Of a stretch of 64,000 nt of DNA, positions 23,541-33,200 are shown one piece after another. The position numbers and the translations under genes were made by a program. This stretch comes from Labrys sp. WJW (lineage in GTDB: Bacteria; Pseudomonadota; Alphaproteobacteria; Rhizobiales; Labraceae): contig NZ_LYXZ01000035.1 in NCBI RefSeq assembly GCF_001676615.1, forward strand, positions 62,001 through 126,000, given 5' to 3'. Below the pieces are notes generated by a model. It searched no databases. It was not told where the DNA came from and saw nothing but the letters and a program-made list of their open reading frames with translations. Each line of letters opens with the position of its first letter. Position 1 is the first letter of the stretch.

Positions 23541-25565
23541 CTATTTGGTGTCGGCGCGCAGCTTGTCGTTGTCTCGGTTCTGGTCGGGGAGCTTGTGGTC
23601 AGGATCGAGCGTGGCCTGCACCACTTTCTTGCCGGGCTCGACGACGATGGTCGTCGCGGCCTGCCGGATCCAGCTTTCGGCGGGCAGGCGATAGTCGCGA
23701 TGGCCGCCGTCGGCGAAGTCGACTCGCAGGGTCACCGGCATGACCAGCTTGTCATGGCTGCCGATGGTGATGGCGGTGCCCTTCGGCTCCTTGGCCTTGC
23801 TGTCCTTGTCCTTCTCGTCGGTCGCCGGTGCGATCTTGTCGATGGCGAGGTCGAGCGTCCAGTTGTTGTCGTACCAGCCGCGCCACCACCAGGAGAGGTC
23901 CTCACCGGCGCTGCTTTCCATCGCCCGGAAGAAATCGTCCGGCTTGGGATGCTTGAAGGCCCAGGCGGCGGTGAACTGACGGAAGGCGGCGTCGAAGCGC
24001 TCCGGCCCGAGGATCTGCTCACGCAGCAGGACGAGGCCGAGCGCCGATTTGAAATAGGTCACGGGGTGGCGGTATTTCTCGATCACCGTGTCGGCGCGCG
24101 AGAGGATCGGCGGCGCCTCGCGGTCCTTCAATACCTCGATGATCTCGTCGACGGGATTGCCGCCGCCCGGGGCATATTCGACATCGCGTTTCGGCGCATA
24201 TTCGCCGTGGTTGAAATCGTCCGATTCATAGACGTCGATGAAGGTGTTGAAGCCTTCGTCCATCCAGGCGTCGCGACGCTCGTCGAAGCCGACGACCATC
24301 GGGAACCAGGTGTGGCCGATCTCATGGGCGGTGACCCAGAACAAATCCTTGGTCTTGTCGCCGATGCCGTCGAAGAGCAGGCCGGGATATTCCATGCCGG
24401 CGAGATCGTCGGGGCCGGCGATATTGACCGCGACCGGCCAGGGATAGGGATACCAGCGGGCCGAGAAGCGCTCGACCGCGTCCTTCAGATATTCGGTCGA
24501 GCGGCCCCAGCGCTCCGCGCCCTGGCTCTCGGCCGGGTAGAAGGACATGGCCAGAGCCGACTTGCCGGCCGGTAGGTTGATGCGCGCCGCGTCCCAGGCA
24601 AAGGCCGCCGAGGCGGCGAAAACAGCATCGCGGCTGTTCTTCATCTGATAGTGCCAGGTCAGCGTGCCGTCCTTCTTCGGGCGTGATTTGGGATCGTCGA
24701 TCTCCGGCACGCTGCGGATCGTCACGGTCTTGTCGCTGGCGCGGGCCTTCTTGAGCCTGCCCTGCTGCTCGGAGGTCAGCACTTCCTGCGGGTTCACCAG
24801 TTCGCCCGAGCCCGCGACCAGCATGGCGCTCGGCGCCGTCACCCAATAATCGAAATTGCCGTATTCGAGATAAAACTCCTGGGCGAGATAAGGCAGCGTG
24901 TCCCAGCCACGGATGTCGTCATAGACGGCCATGCGCGGATACCATTGGGCGATCTCGTAGACGGGGCCAGCCTTGGCCTTGCCCCAACCCATGCGTCCGC
25001 CCCATTCACCGGGAATGGTGAAGTGATAGCGGATATGGAGCTTGACCTGCCCGCCCTTGGCGGCCAGCGGTGTCGGCAAGGCGATGCGCATGCGGGTGTC
25101 GCTGACGGTATAGGAAATCGATGCTGCCTTGCGGGAGCCGATCGAGACGCTGTCGAGCACGAAACCGTCCGTGGTGCCGTCGCGCGCCTTGCCATTGGCA
25201 AAGCCGCTGCGGCTGTCGGTTTTGTAGATGTTCTGGTCGAGCTGCAGCCAGAGCTCGCTCAACCGGTCGGGGCTATTGTTGGTATAGGTGATGACCTCGT
25301 CGCCGCTGATGGCGGGCTGGTCGGGTTGGAGCGTGGCGTGGATCTGATAGTCGGCCTTGTTCTGCCAATATTGCGGACCGGGCAGGCCATCGGCAGAGCG
25401 ATAGGCATTGACAGCCTGCGTCAGGGGGCGCGGTGCAAAGGTTTCCCGAGGCTGATACTGTGCCAGGGCAGGCGTCGCGGCCAAGCCGAGGAATACGATC
25501 GGAAAAAGACGCGCGGGGCGCGGTCTACGGCGCAAGAAGTATCGGTATGTTTCTACCATATTCAT
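23541..25565 (-). CDS. Secreted M1-family zinc metallopeptidase
   Basis: Aminopeptidase-like protein of about 674 residues. A signal peptide (about 1-35, LFPIVFLGLAATPALAQ) directs export. The zinc site is HEIGH (414-418) with the third ligand Glu437 in MDEGFN, exactly the HExxH-x18-E spacing of M1. The substrate-side GAMEN motif is replaced by AGMEYPG, as in the branch of bacterial M1 proteins that are not typical aminopeptidases. The start at 25565 has AGG upstream; the frame extends further but without a signal. It is divergent from a GlxA-type regulator. Confidence 0.9.
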   Translation of the reverse strand: MNMVETYRYFLRRRPRPARLFPIVFLGLAATPALAQYQPRETFAPRPLTQAVNAYRSADGLPGPQYWQNKADYQIHATLQPDQPAISGDEVITYTNNSPDRLSELWLQLDQNIYKTDSRSGFANGKARDGTTDGFVLDSVSIGSRKAASISYTVSDTRMRIALPTPLAAKGGQVKLHIRYHFTIPGEWGGRMGWGKAKAGPVYEIAQWYPRMAVYDDIRGWDTLPYLAQEFYLEYGNFDYWVTAPSAMLVAGSGELVNPQEVLTSEQQGRLKKARASDKTVTIRSVPEIDDPKSRPKKDGTLTWHYQMKNSRDAVFAASAAFAWDAARINLPAGKSALAMSFYPAESQGAERWGRSTEYLKDAVERFSARWYPYPWPVAVNIAGPDDLAGMEYPGLLFDGIGDKTKDLFWVTAHEIGHTWFPMVVGFDERRDAWMDEGFNTFIDVYESDDFNHGEYAPKRDVEYAPGGGNPVDEIIEVLKDREAPPILSRADTVIEKYRHPVTYFKSALGLVLLREQILGPERFDAAFRQFTAAWAFKHPKPDDFFRAMESSAGEDLSWWWRGWYDNNWTLDLAIDKIAPATDEKDKDSKAKEPKGTAITIGSHDKLVMPVTLRVDFADGGHRDYRLPAESWIRQAATTIVVEPGKKVVQATLDPDHKLPDQNRDNDKLRADTK

Positions 25566-25662
25566 GGAAATACCTGCTGTCGATGGACTGTCCCCTCCAT
25601 CCCAATCGGTAATCTCCGATCTCTTCTTAGAGTATGAATGCTTTCCTCGCCATGGCTTGTAT

Positions 25663-25689
25663 GACCGGTGCAACAGAATTGCACCGGTC
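25663..25689. promoter_or_regulatory. Strong inverted repeat in the M1 peptidase / GlxA gap
   Basis: GACCGGTGCAA (25663-25673) and TTGCACCGGTC (25679-25689) are perfect 11-base arms around a 5-base spacer, near the middle of a 231-base divergent gap. The symmetry and place suggest an operator; a hairpin in the peptidase leader is the alternative. A TATTAT at 25759-25764 could be the -10 for the rightward gene. Confidence 0.5.
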
Positions 25690-25796
25690 GGACGACAGCC
25701 CGATCCCGGCATCTTGCCGCCCCTCGTCGGCGCGAATAGAATGATTGCGTCGATCGGGTATTATAAGTGCGACGGCCCGGCACAGGGAGGCATCGC

Positions 25797-26828
25797 TTGA
25801 GCGAAGCGGAAACAAGGAAGCCGCCCCGGTCGGAAAAGCAGGCGCCGCGCCTGTCCGTCGGCTTCATCCTGGCCCGGCACTTCACCCTGAACGCCTTTGC
25901 CAATTTCGTCGACGTGCTGCGCCTGGCGGCTGATGAAGGCGACCGCAGCCGGCCGATCCGTTTCGAATGGAGCGTGCTGTCCGATACCATGAACCCGATC
26001 GCCTCCAGCAGCGGCGTGGTGGTCGCTCCCTCCGAGCGGCTCGGGGATCCCGGCAAGTTCGACTATATCGTGGTGGTGGGCGGGCTGATCGACGAGGTCC
26101 CCAGGCTCGGCCCCGCCTATTCACGCTATCTCCAGCGGGCTGCGGCGGCGAAGGTGCCGCTCGTCGGCGTGTGCACCGGTGCCTTCATCCTGCACCATGC
26201 CGGGCTGATGGACGGCTATCGCTGCTGCGTGAGCTGGTTCCACCATACCGATTTCCTGGAGCAGTTCGATGGCCTCCAGCCGGTCTCCGACCAGATCTTC
26301 ATCGTCGATCGTGACCGCCTCACCTGCCCGGGTGGTGCCAGCGCAGCCCATCTGGCCGCCTTCCTGGTCGAGCGGCATCTTGGCAAGGCCGCCGCGACCA
26401 AGAGCCTTCACATCATGATGATCAACGGCGCGGAGGTCGGCGAGGCGCCGCAGCCGAGCCCGACGCTCGATTTCAACACCTCGGACCCCTTCGTCAGGAA
26501 GGCGCTGCTGCTGGTGCAGCAAAGCCTCGATGCGCCGCTCTCCGTCGGCCAGATCGCCCGGCATCTGGGGATCACCAAGCGTCGGCTCGAGCGCCATTTC
26601 GAAAGCGCGCTCGCCACCTCGCCGCGCGCGGCTTTCATGGAGATGCGGCTGTCGCTCGCCCGGCATATGGTCGAGACCTCCAACAAGTCCTTCGCCAAGA
26701 TCGCCATCGAGTGCGGCTTCTCGGATTCGGCCCACTTTAGCCGGCGCTTCCGCCAGCGCTTTACGACGACGCCGAGCGAATTCCGCAAGGAGTGGCTGGA
26801 GCGGCAGAACGGGATGGTTCAGGCTTGA
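25797..26828 (+). CDS. GlxA-type AraC regulator with DJ-1/PfpI-like domain
   Basis: Regulator of 343 residues. The N-terminal glutamine-amidotransferase-like domain (about 10-190) keeps the nucleophile-elbow sequence VGVCTGAFIL. The C-terminal AraC domain has two helix-turn-helix units (LSVGQIARHLGITKRRLERHF; SFAKIAIECGFSDSAHFSRR). The start is TTG at 25797, with AGGGAGG at 25784-25790 six bases upstream. Relatives control catabolism of arginine, betaine and related compounds; the target here is unknown. It is divergent from the M1 peptidase. Confidence 0.9.
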   Translation: MSEAETRKPPRSEKQAPRLSVGFILARHFTLNAFANFVDVLRLAADEGDRSRPIRFEWSVLSDTMNPIASSSGVVVAPSERLGDPGKFDYIVVVGGLIDEVPRLGPAYSRYLQRAAAAKVPLVGVCTGAFILHHAGLMDGYRCCVSWFHHTDFLEQFDGLQPVSDQIFIVDRDRLTCPGGASAAHLAAFLVERHLGKAAATKSLHIMMINGAEVGEAPQPSPTLDFNTSDPFVRKALLLVQQSLDAPLSVGQIARHLGITKRRLERHFESALATSPRAAFMEMRLSLARHMVETSNKSFAKIAIECGFSDSAHFSRRFRQRFTTTPSEFRKEWLERQNGMVQA

Positions 26829-26855
26829 CGTCGGCGCGAGTTCGTATCGCCGCGG

Positions 26856-29420
26856 CTATAGCCCCATCACATATCTGAACAGGCGGGCAAGGTCCCTTTG
26901 GCTGGTCCGCAGGCTTTCCATCGGGGTATTGGGCAAGGGCGATATGGAGTCGTCCAGGCAGACGGCGTCGCTGCCCTGGAATACACCGTTGGCGATATGA
27001 AAGCCCAAGGCGCGATAGGCCTCGAACTGTTCTTCCGAGAAGAACTGGTCGCCCGTGGTCTCATGGGGGAAAGCCCCATAGCGCCGGCCGTAGTCGCGGA
27101 TGTAGTCATTCTCGTCGCCGCTGAGCGAGGATTTGAGATAGAGCAGGCAACCCTTGTAGCCGTCGCCGTAGTCGATGGTCCCGAGCGCGGCATGAGGCCC
27201 GCTTCTGCAATCGCCGGTGCCGGCATTGGCGCCCATATGGCTGCGCGTGGTGGTGGCGATAGCCTGCCAGGGCAGTGAAATCCGAATGCCCAGATCGATG
27301 CGGGCATAGCGCTGCAGCCTCACGAAAGAACCGAAGGTCATGCCGGCATCGGCTTCGGCGTCGGCCAGAATGATCACCCGGCAGCGCCGACGCAGCAGTT
27401 CATAGATACCCAGATTGTCGATGTGGCCGCCGTCGGTCAGATAGATCGAGTCCATCTTCTCCGACAGCAAGCCGAAGATCTCCGCTCCGAGATAAAGCCA
27501 GCCCTGCCGGTTGAACCAGCCCTTGAGGCGCTGCCAGCCATGAAGAGAGGGGGGCGATGCGGTGAGCTTATAGGGATTGGTCAGCCAATAACCGAGGCGG
27601 GCATTGAGAAGCGCAAGCGTGAAGGTTAGCGGGCGGATGGAGTTGGCGCCCATGTTGGAGGAAACTGCCGCCCCCGAAATGGCGATCGCACGCGCGAGGT
27701 CCAGTGATATCTCGCTCCGCTCCAGTTGCTGCATGCTGGCATATCCGGTGGCCGCACTACCGGTGTACAGGGGCGAGAAGATGAAGAAATCCGCATCACG
27801 GCCTCTCTTGTTGAGGTAGTGCGAACCCTGCAGGTTCACCGTGGCGTTGATCAGGTGATAGGGCGCGTAGACCGGGTCGAGGCTGCTCACCTTCCGGGTG
27901 TCGTCCGGCGGAAAATCGGGGCTCCGCGGATCGAACAGGAAGGCCTTGCCGATACGGTCGCGATAAAGTTGGTGAAGCGAATTGGCGTTTCCGCGCAGGC
28001 GCGAGACGCCGATGAGGCCGAACAGGCCCAGCGCGCCGTAAACGATGGCGGTGTCGTAGCGGCCCGCCACTGCCAGCCAGCCGGCGAGCCAGGACAGCCA
28101 TGCCGGCCGGTTCAGCGTCGGCTCATGCAGCGACAGGCCGGTCATGCCCCAATAGCAGAAGTCAAGATAGAGCAGCCACAGCAGCAAAGGCAGGACCAGG
28201 GCGGCCACCCACACCACGGCCTTGCCGGCGACACGGCCGATGATGGCGCTTAGGCTGCCGGCGACTTTGGCACGGTCGAGTAGCGGGACCAGCTTGTCGT
28301 AGAACAAGGTGACGGCGGCTGCGATCGGCACAAGGATCGACTGGATCCAGGTCGTCAGGGCGCCGAAGCCTTGATGTTCGAACAGAATCTGCAGGGCTAG
28401 GCGCTGGAAGTCGAGCGCGAAGACGGCGAGTGTTGCGCCCAGGAGCCAGACGGGCGCGACCCGTCGCTCGGGTGCGCCTCTTTGGCTGATTTGCGAACGG
28501 TTGATCGCCCATATCGCATAGGCCAGGAACAACACGCCAGCCGCGACGAGACTGGGTAGGAGATGCGCAGGCTTTCCAAGCGGCAGCCGCCAGCCAAAGA
28601 TGTGCAGACTGTCGAGTTCGAGCGCACTGGGATTGAAGAACACCGTAATGGCGGCAAGGAGGAACAGTGCCGTCAGCACGATGAGTCCATTGGCGGCGAT
28701 ACCGCGCAGGACGACCGTGGCGGACCGGAAGACGTCGGGCAGGCCGTTGGGAATGAGGTAGTTGGAATAGTCGCGGATGCGTCCGACCACCTTGGTGTCT
28801 GCGATCTCCTGGGGCGCCGGTGTCACGGGAGAGAGCGCGCTGGCAAGGAGGCACTCGCCATTGCTGCGCGTCAGGGTCGAGGTCAGAGCGCTGCCGGTGA
28901 AGCCGCCGCCCGATACCGTCGACAGGTAGTCTATCCGTTTCAGAAGGCGGTTGGAGGTGACGGCCTGCACGACGCCGAGCGCGAAGGCTGCGGACCGCAC
29001 GCCGCCGCCGGACAGGGCCAGCCCGACGAGTTCGCGCTTTTCGTCTGGGGGCACCGTGGGCGCGTTTGGATCGCGCGGGGGAGGTGTGGGCGGCGCTGGC
29101 ATGCCCAGCGGCGGGGGGCCTTGCCATGGCGGACCGGGGTCTGAGGGCCAATCCGACCCGGAAGGGGGCTGCGAAGGCTGTTTGCGCCGGCCGAGTATGG
29201 CTTGATATTCCTTGTCGAGAACGAGGCGAAGGGGATCGTCTTCCGCAATACGCTCCAGGCCTCTTCGAGTGGCCGTGGGCAGCGGATCGTTCGCCAATTT
29301 GGCAATGGGAGGACGGGCTGCCACTTCGGCCTGGAGCCGTCGAAAGTGCTCGCTGCCAGGCTCGGCGCCGCCTTGCGCTTCGGTCCCTCGGTCTTCCGGT
29401 TCGGCCACTGGTCCCTCCAT
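26856..29420 (-). CDS. Large membrane-bound patatin-like phospholipase
   Basis: Protein of 854 residues. A Pro-rich cytoplasmic start (to about 125) leads into a patatin fold: oxyanion loop SGGGVRSAA, nucleophile in STVSGGGFTGS, and the Asp of the catalytic dyad in TDGGHIDNLG (about residue 660). Between them lie about seven hydrophobic segments (for example LIVLTALFLLAAITVFF, VVWVAALVLPLLLWLLY), an unusual insertion compared with simple patatins of about 300 residues. It may hydrolyse membrane lipids. ATG 29420 has no clear ribosome site. Nothing in the context tells the substrate. Confidence 0.85.
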   Translation of the reverse strand: MEGPVAEPEDRGTEAQGGAEPGSEHFRRLQAEVAARPPIAKLANDPLPTATRRGLERIAEDDPLRLVLDKEYQAILGRRKQPSQPPSGSDWPSDPGPPWQGPPPLGMPAPPTPPPRDPNAPTVPPDEKRELVGLALSGGGVRSAAFALGVVQAVTSNRLLKRIDYLSTVSGGGFTGSALTSTLTRSNGECLLASALSPVTPAPQEIADTKVVGRIRDYSNYLIPNGLPDVFRSATVVLRGIAANGLIVLTALFLLAAITVFFNPSALELDSLHIFGWRLPLGKPAHLLPSLVAAGVLFLAYAIWAINRSQISQRGAPERRVAPVWLLGATLAVFALDFQRLALQILFEHQGFGALTTWIQSILVPIAAAVTLFYDKLVPLLDRAKVAGSLSAIIGRVAGKAVVWVAALVLPLLLWLLYLDFCYWGMTGLSLHEPTLNRPAWLSWLAGWLAVAGRYDTAIVYGALGLFGLIGVSRLRGNANSLHQLYRDRIGKAFLFDPRSPDFPPDDTRKVSSLDPVYAPYHLINATVNLQGSHYLNKRGRDADFFIFSPLYTGSAATGYASMQQLERSEISLDLARAIAISGAAVSSNMGANSIRPLTFTLALLNARLGYWLTNPYKLTASPPSLHGWQRLKGWFNRQGWLYLGAEIFGLLSEKMDSIYLTDGGHIDNLGIYELLRRRCRVIILADAEADAGMTFGSFVRLQRYARIDLGIRISLPWQAIATTTRSHMGANAGTGDCRSGPHAALGTIDYGDGYKGCLLYLKSSLSGDENDYIRDYGRRYGAFPHETTGDQFFSEEQFEAYRALGFHIANGVFQGSDAVCLDDSISPLPNTPMESLRTSQRDLARLFRYVMGL

Positions 29421-29630
29421 CCGGGTTGGGGACAGGCAGTTCGTTCGAAGATGGTCGCGTACCGGAAAATCTTTGCCAGACTCGGGCGGAATTCAAGGCT
29501 CTGCAATCTCGGCGGAAGGACGATGTCACGGACGGTTCACGCGGCGGCTCCCCACGCGTGGTCGTCAGCCAGCTTGCGCTGCCGTCGTCGCGTTCGCGTA
29601 ATGCTCTGAAAAAGCGCAGTCGCGCACGGT

Positions 29631-30107
29631 TCAGGGCACCAGGTCGGTGTCCTTGACCGATTCCATCACCACGAAGGTGGAGGTGTTGGCGACATGGGGC
29701 AGGCTGGAGATACGCTCGCCCAGCACTTGGCGGTAGCGGCGTATATTGGCGGTCCGCACTTTGAGGAGATAGTCGTAGGAGCTTGCGATCATGTGGCATT
29801 CCTCGACTTCCGGGATCTTGAACACGGCCGCGTTGAAGGCCTTCAGCGCAGCCTCGCGCGTGTCCGAAAGCTTCACTTCGGTATAGGCGATATGGTCCAG
29901 GCCCATCTTGCTGGAGTCGAGAATGGCGCGGAAGCCACGGATATAGCCCTCGTCGATCAAACGCTTCAGGCGCTGATGACAGGGCGTCTTGGAAAGTCCA
30001 ATCTTTTCAGACAGTTCAGTGATGGACATGCGGCCGTTCTCGACCAATGCATCGATGATCTTCCGGTCGAAACTATCCAGATTTCCTGTTTCTGCTACCT
30101 TTGCCAT
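29631..30107 (-). CDS. putR: Lrp/AsnC regulator, probable PutR activator of putA
   Basis: Lrp-family regulator of 158 residues with an N-terminal winged helix (DSFDRKIIDALVENGRMS, LSEKIGLSKTPCHQRLKRL) and a C-terminal RAM domain. ATG 30107 follows AGGAA. It is divergent from putA; in Agrobacterium, Rhodobacter and relatives such an Lrp protein (PutR) activates putA in response to proline. The symbol rests on this context. Confidence 0.88.
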   Translation of the reverse strand: MAKVAETGNLDSFDRKIIDALVENGRMSITELSEKIGLSKTPCHQRLKRLIDEGYIRGFRAILDSSKMGLDHIAYTEVKLSDTREAALKAFNAAVFKIPEVEECHMIASSYDYLLKVRTANIRRYRQVLGERISSLPHVANTSTFVVMESVKDTDLVP

Positions 30108-30141
30108 CCAATATTCCTGCCTCAGGCCTAAACATAAGAAA

Positions 30142-30163
30142 TAATGCCTATGAATGGGCATAA
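30142..30163. promoter_or_regulatory. Candidate PutR operator
   Basis: Near-palindrome TAATGCC (30142-30148) / GGCATAA (30157-30163), six of seven pairs, in the putR-putA gap. Lrp-type proteins bind AT-containing inverted repeats of this size. Inferred from position. Confidence 0.4.
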
Positions 30164-30270
30164 TCTTGGCAGAAATGCAAATTCCGGGCGTGCTATGTGA
30201 TCGCTGCGACGCGAGCTATCATCGCCAATCCGGGCCAATGGCACGTGACGTTTTCAAGAGCGAGACCGCC

Positions 30271-33200
30271 ATGACGACATCTGCCGCACTCAGCCAAGGT
30301 TCCTTGCAAGATCCCCTGCCAGCCACCACGCCCTTTGCCGATTTTGCGCCGCCGATCCGGCCGCAGACGCCGCTGCGCCAGGCGATCACGGCGGCCTATC
30401 GCCGGTCCGAGGAGGAATGCGTGGCGGCGCTGCTGGAACAGGCTGACATGCCGGCGGGAACGCGGGAGGCGATCAGCGCCACGGGCCGCAAGCTGATCGA
30501 GACGCTGCGCGCCAAGCGCCGGGGTGGCGGCGTCGAAGCACTGGTGCATGAATATTCCCTCTCTAGCCAGGAAGGCGTGGCGCTGATGTGCCTCGCCGAG
30601 GCCCTGCTGCGCATCCCCGATATGGCGACCCGCGATGCCTTGATCCGCGATAAGATCGCCGATGGCGACTGGCGCTCCCATGTCGGCGGCGGGCGCTCGC
30701 TCTTCGTCAACGCCGCGACCTGGGGCCTGGTGGTTACAGGCAAACTCTCGAACACCGTCAATGACCGCGGCCTGTCGGCGGCGCTGACCCGGCTGATCGC
30801 CCGCTGCGGCGAACCGGTGATCCGGCGCGGCGTCGACATGGCGATGCGCATGATGGGTGAGCAGTTCGTCACCGGCGAGACCATCGCCGAAGCCCTCAAG
30901 CGCGCCCGGCCGCTGGAGGAAAGAGGTTTTCGCTATTCCTATGACATGCTGGGCGAGGCGGCGACCACCGCCGCCGATGCCGAGCGTTATTACAAGGACT
31001 ACGAGACCGCCATCCACGCCATCGGCCGCGCTTCGGCAGGCCGCGGCATCTATGAGGGGCCCGGCATCTCCATCAAGCTTTCCGCGCTGCATCCGCGCTA
31101 TGTGCGTGCCCAGGCTGAACGGGTGATGGCGGAATTGCTGCCCAAGGTGAAGGCGCTGGCCGCGATCGCCAAGCAGTACGACATCGGTCTCAACATCGAC
31201 GCCGAGGAGGCCGACAGGCTGGAGCTCTCGCTCGACCTGCTCGAAAGCCTGTGTGAAGACCCGGATCTCACGGGATGGGACGGCATCGGCTTCGTGGTGC
31301 AGGCCTATGGCAAGCGCTGCCCCTTCGTGCTCGATTTCATCATCGATCTGGCCCGCCGCACCGGGCACCGCATCATGGTGCGTCTGGTCAAGGGCGCCTA
31401 TTGGGATGCCGAGATCAAGCGGGCGCAGGTCGACGGCCTCGCCGACTTTCCTGTCTTCACCCGGAAGGTCCACACCGACGTCTCCTACATCGCCTGCGCG
31501 CGCAAGCTGCTCGAGGCCACCGACGCCGTCTTCCCGCAATTTGCCACGCACAACGCCCAGTCGCTCGCCACCATCTATCACCTGGCCGGCCCCGACTTCA
31601 AAATCGGCCAATACGAGTTCCAGTGCCTGCACGGCATGGGCGAGCCGCTCTATGACGAGGTGGTCGGGGCGCACAAGCTGCGCCGCCCGGCCCGTATCTA
31701 CGCGCCGGTCGGCACGCATGAGACGCTGCTCGCCTATCTCGTGCGTCGCCTGCTCGAGAACGGCGCGAATTCCTCCTTCGTCAACCGCATCGGCGATCCC
31801 ACCGTCTCCGTCGATGAACTGATCGCCGATCCGGCCGAGGCGGTGCGCTCGATGGCGGTGGTCGGCGCGCGGCACGACCAGATCTCCCTGCCGGCCGAAC
31901 TCTATGACGAGCGGGCCAATTCCGCCGGGCTCGACCTCTCCAACGAGACGACTTTGGCCGAGATCGCCGCCATCCTCAAGGAGAGCGCCGGCCGGGCCTG
32001 GACGTCGGAGCCGCAACTCGCCGGCATCAAGAGTGCCGGGGAGAGCCGGCCCGTGCTCAATCCAGGCGACCATGGCGACGTCGTCGGCAGGGTGACCGAG
32101 GCCACCGAGGCCGATGTCGCGACGGCGATGGCGAACGCCCAGAAGGCGATGCAGGGCTGGTCACGCTGGACGCCCGTCGAACGGGCCGTTTGCCTGGAGC
32201 GCGCCGCCGACATCATGCAGAGCGAGATGCCGGTGCTGCTCGGCCTGATCATGCGCGAGGCGGGCAAGTCCATGCCGAACGCCATTGCCGAAGTGCGCGA
32301 GGCCATCGATTTCCTGCGCTATTACGCCGACCAGGCCCGCCGCACCCTCGGTGTCTCCCACAGGCCGCTCGGCCCGGTCGTCTGCATCAGCCCTTGGAAT
32401 TTCCCGCTGGCGATCTTTTCGGGTCAGGTTGCCGCGGCTTTGGTGGCGGGCAATGCCGTGCTCGCCAAGCCGGCGGAAGAGACTCCGCTGATCGCGGCCC
32501 AGGCCGTGCGCATCCTGCATGAGGCAGGCGTCCCTGCCGATGCCCTGCAACTCCTGCCGGGCGACGGCAGGGTCGGCGCGGCGCTGGTTGCCGCTCCCGA
32601 GACCGCGGGCGTGATGTTCACCGGCTCGACCGAGGTGGCACGCCTGATCCAGGCTCAGCTCGCCACCCGCCTTGGCTCCAACGGCAAGCCGATCCCGCTG
32701 ATTGCCGAGACCGGCGGCCAGAACGCCATGATCGTCGATTCCTCGGCCCTGGCCGAACAGGTGGTGTTCGACGTGATCGCCTCGGCCTTCGACAGCGCCG
32801 GGCAGCGTTGCTCGGCCCTGCGCGTGCTCTGCCTGCAGGAGGATGTTGCCGACCGCACGCTCGCCATGCTCAAGGGCGCGCTGAAGGAGCTGCGTATCGG
32901 CTCGACCGACAGTTTGAAGGTCGATATCGGCCCCGTGATCACGGCCGAGGCCAAGGCAACCATCGAGGGCCATGTCGAAGCGATGCGCGACCGCGGCCGC
33001 AAGGTCGAGCAGGTGGCCCTCGGCGAGGCGACGCAGGGCGGCACCTTCGTGGCGCCCACCATCATCGAGATCAACGAACTGGCCGATCTCACGCGCGAGG
33101 TCTTCGGTCCGGTGCTGCATGTGGTGCGCTATCGTCGCGACGATCTGGAGCGCCTGATCGATCAGATCAATGCCACCGGCTATGGCCTCACCTTCGGCCT

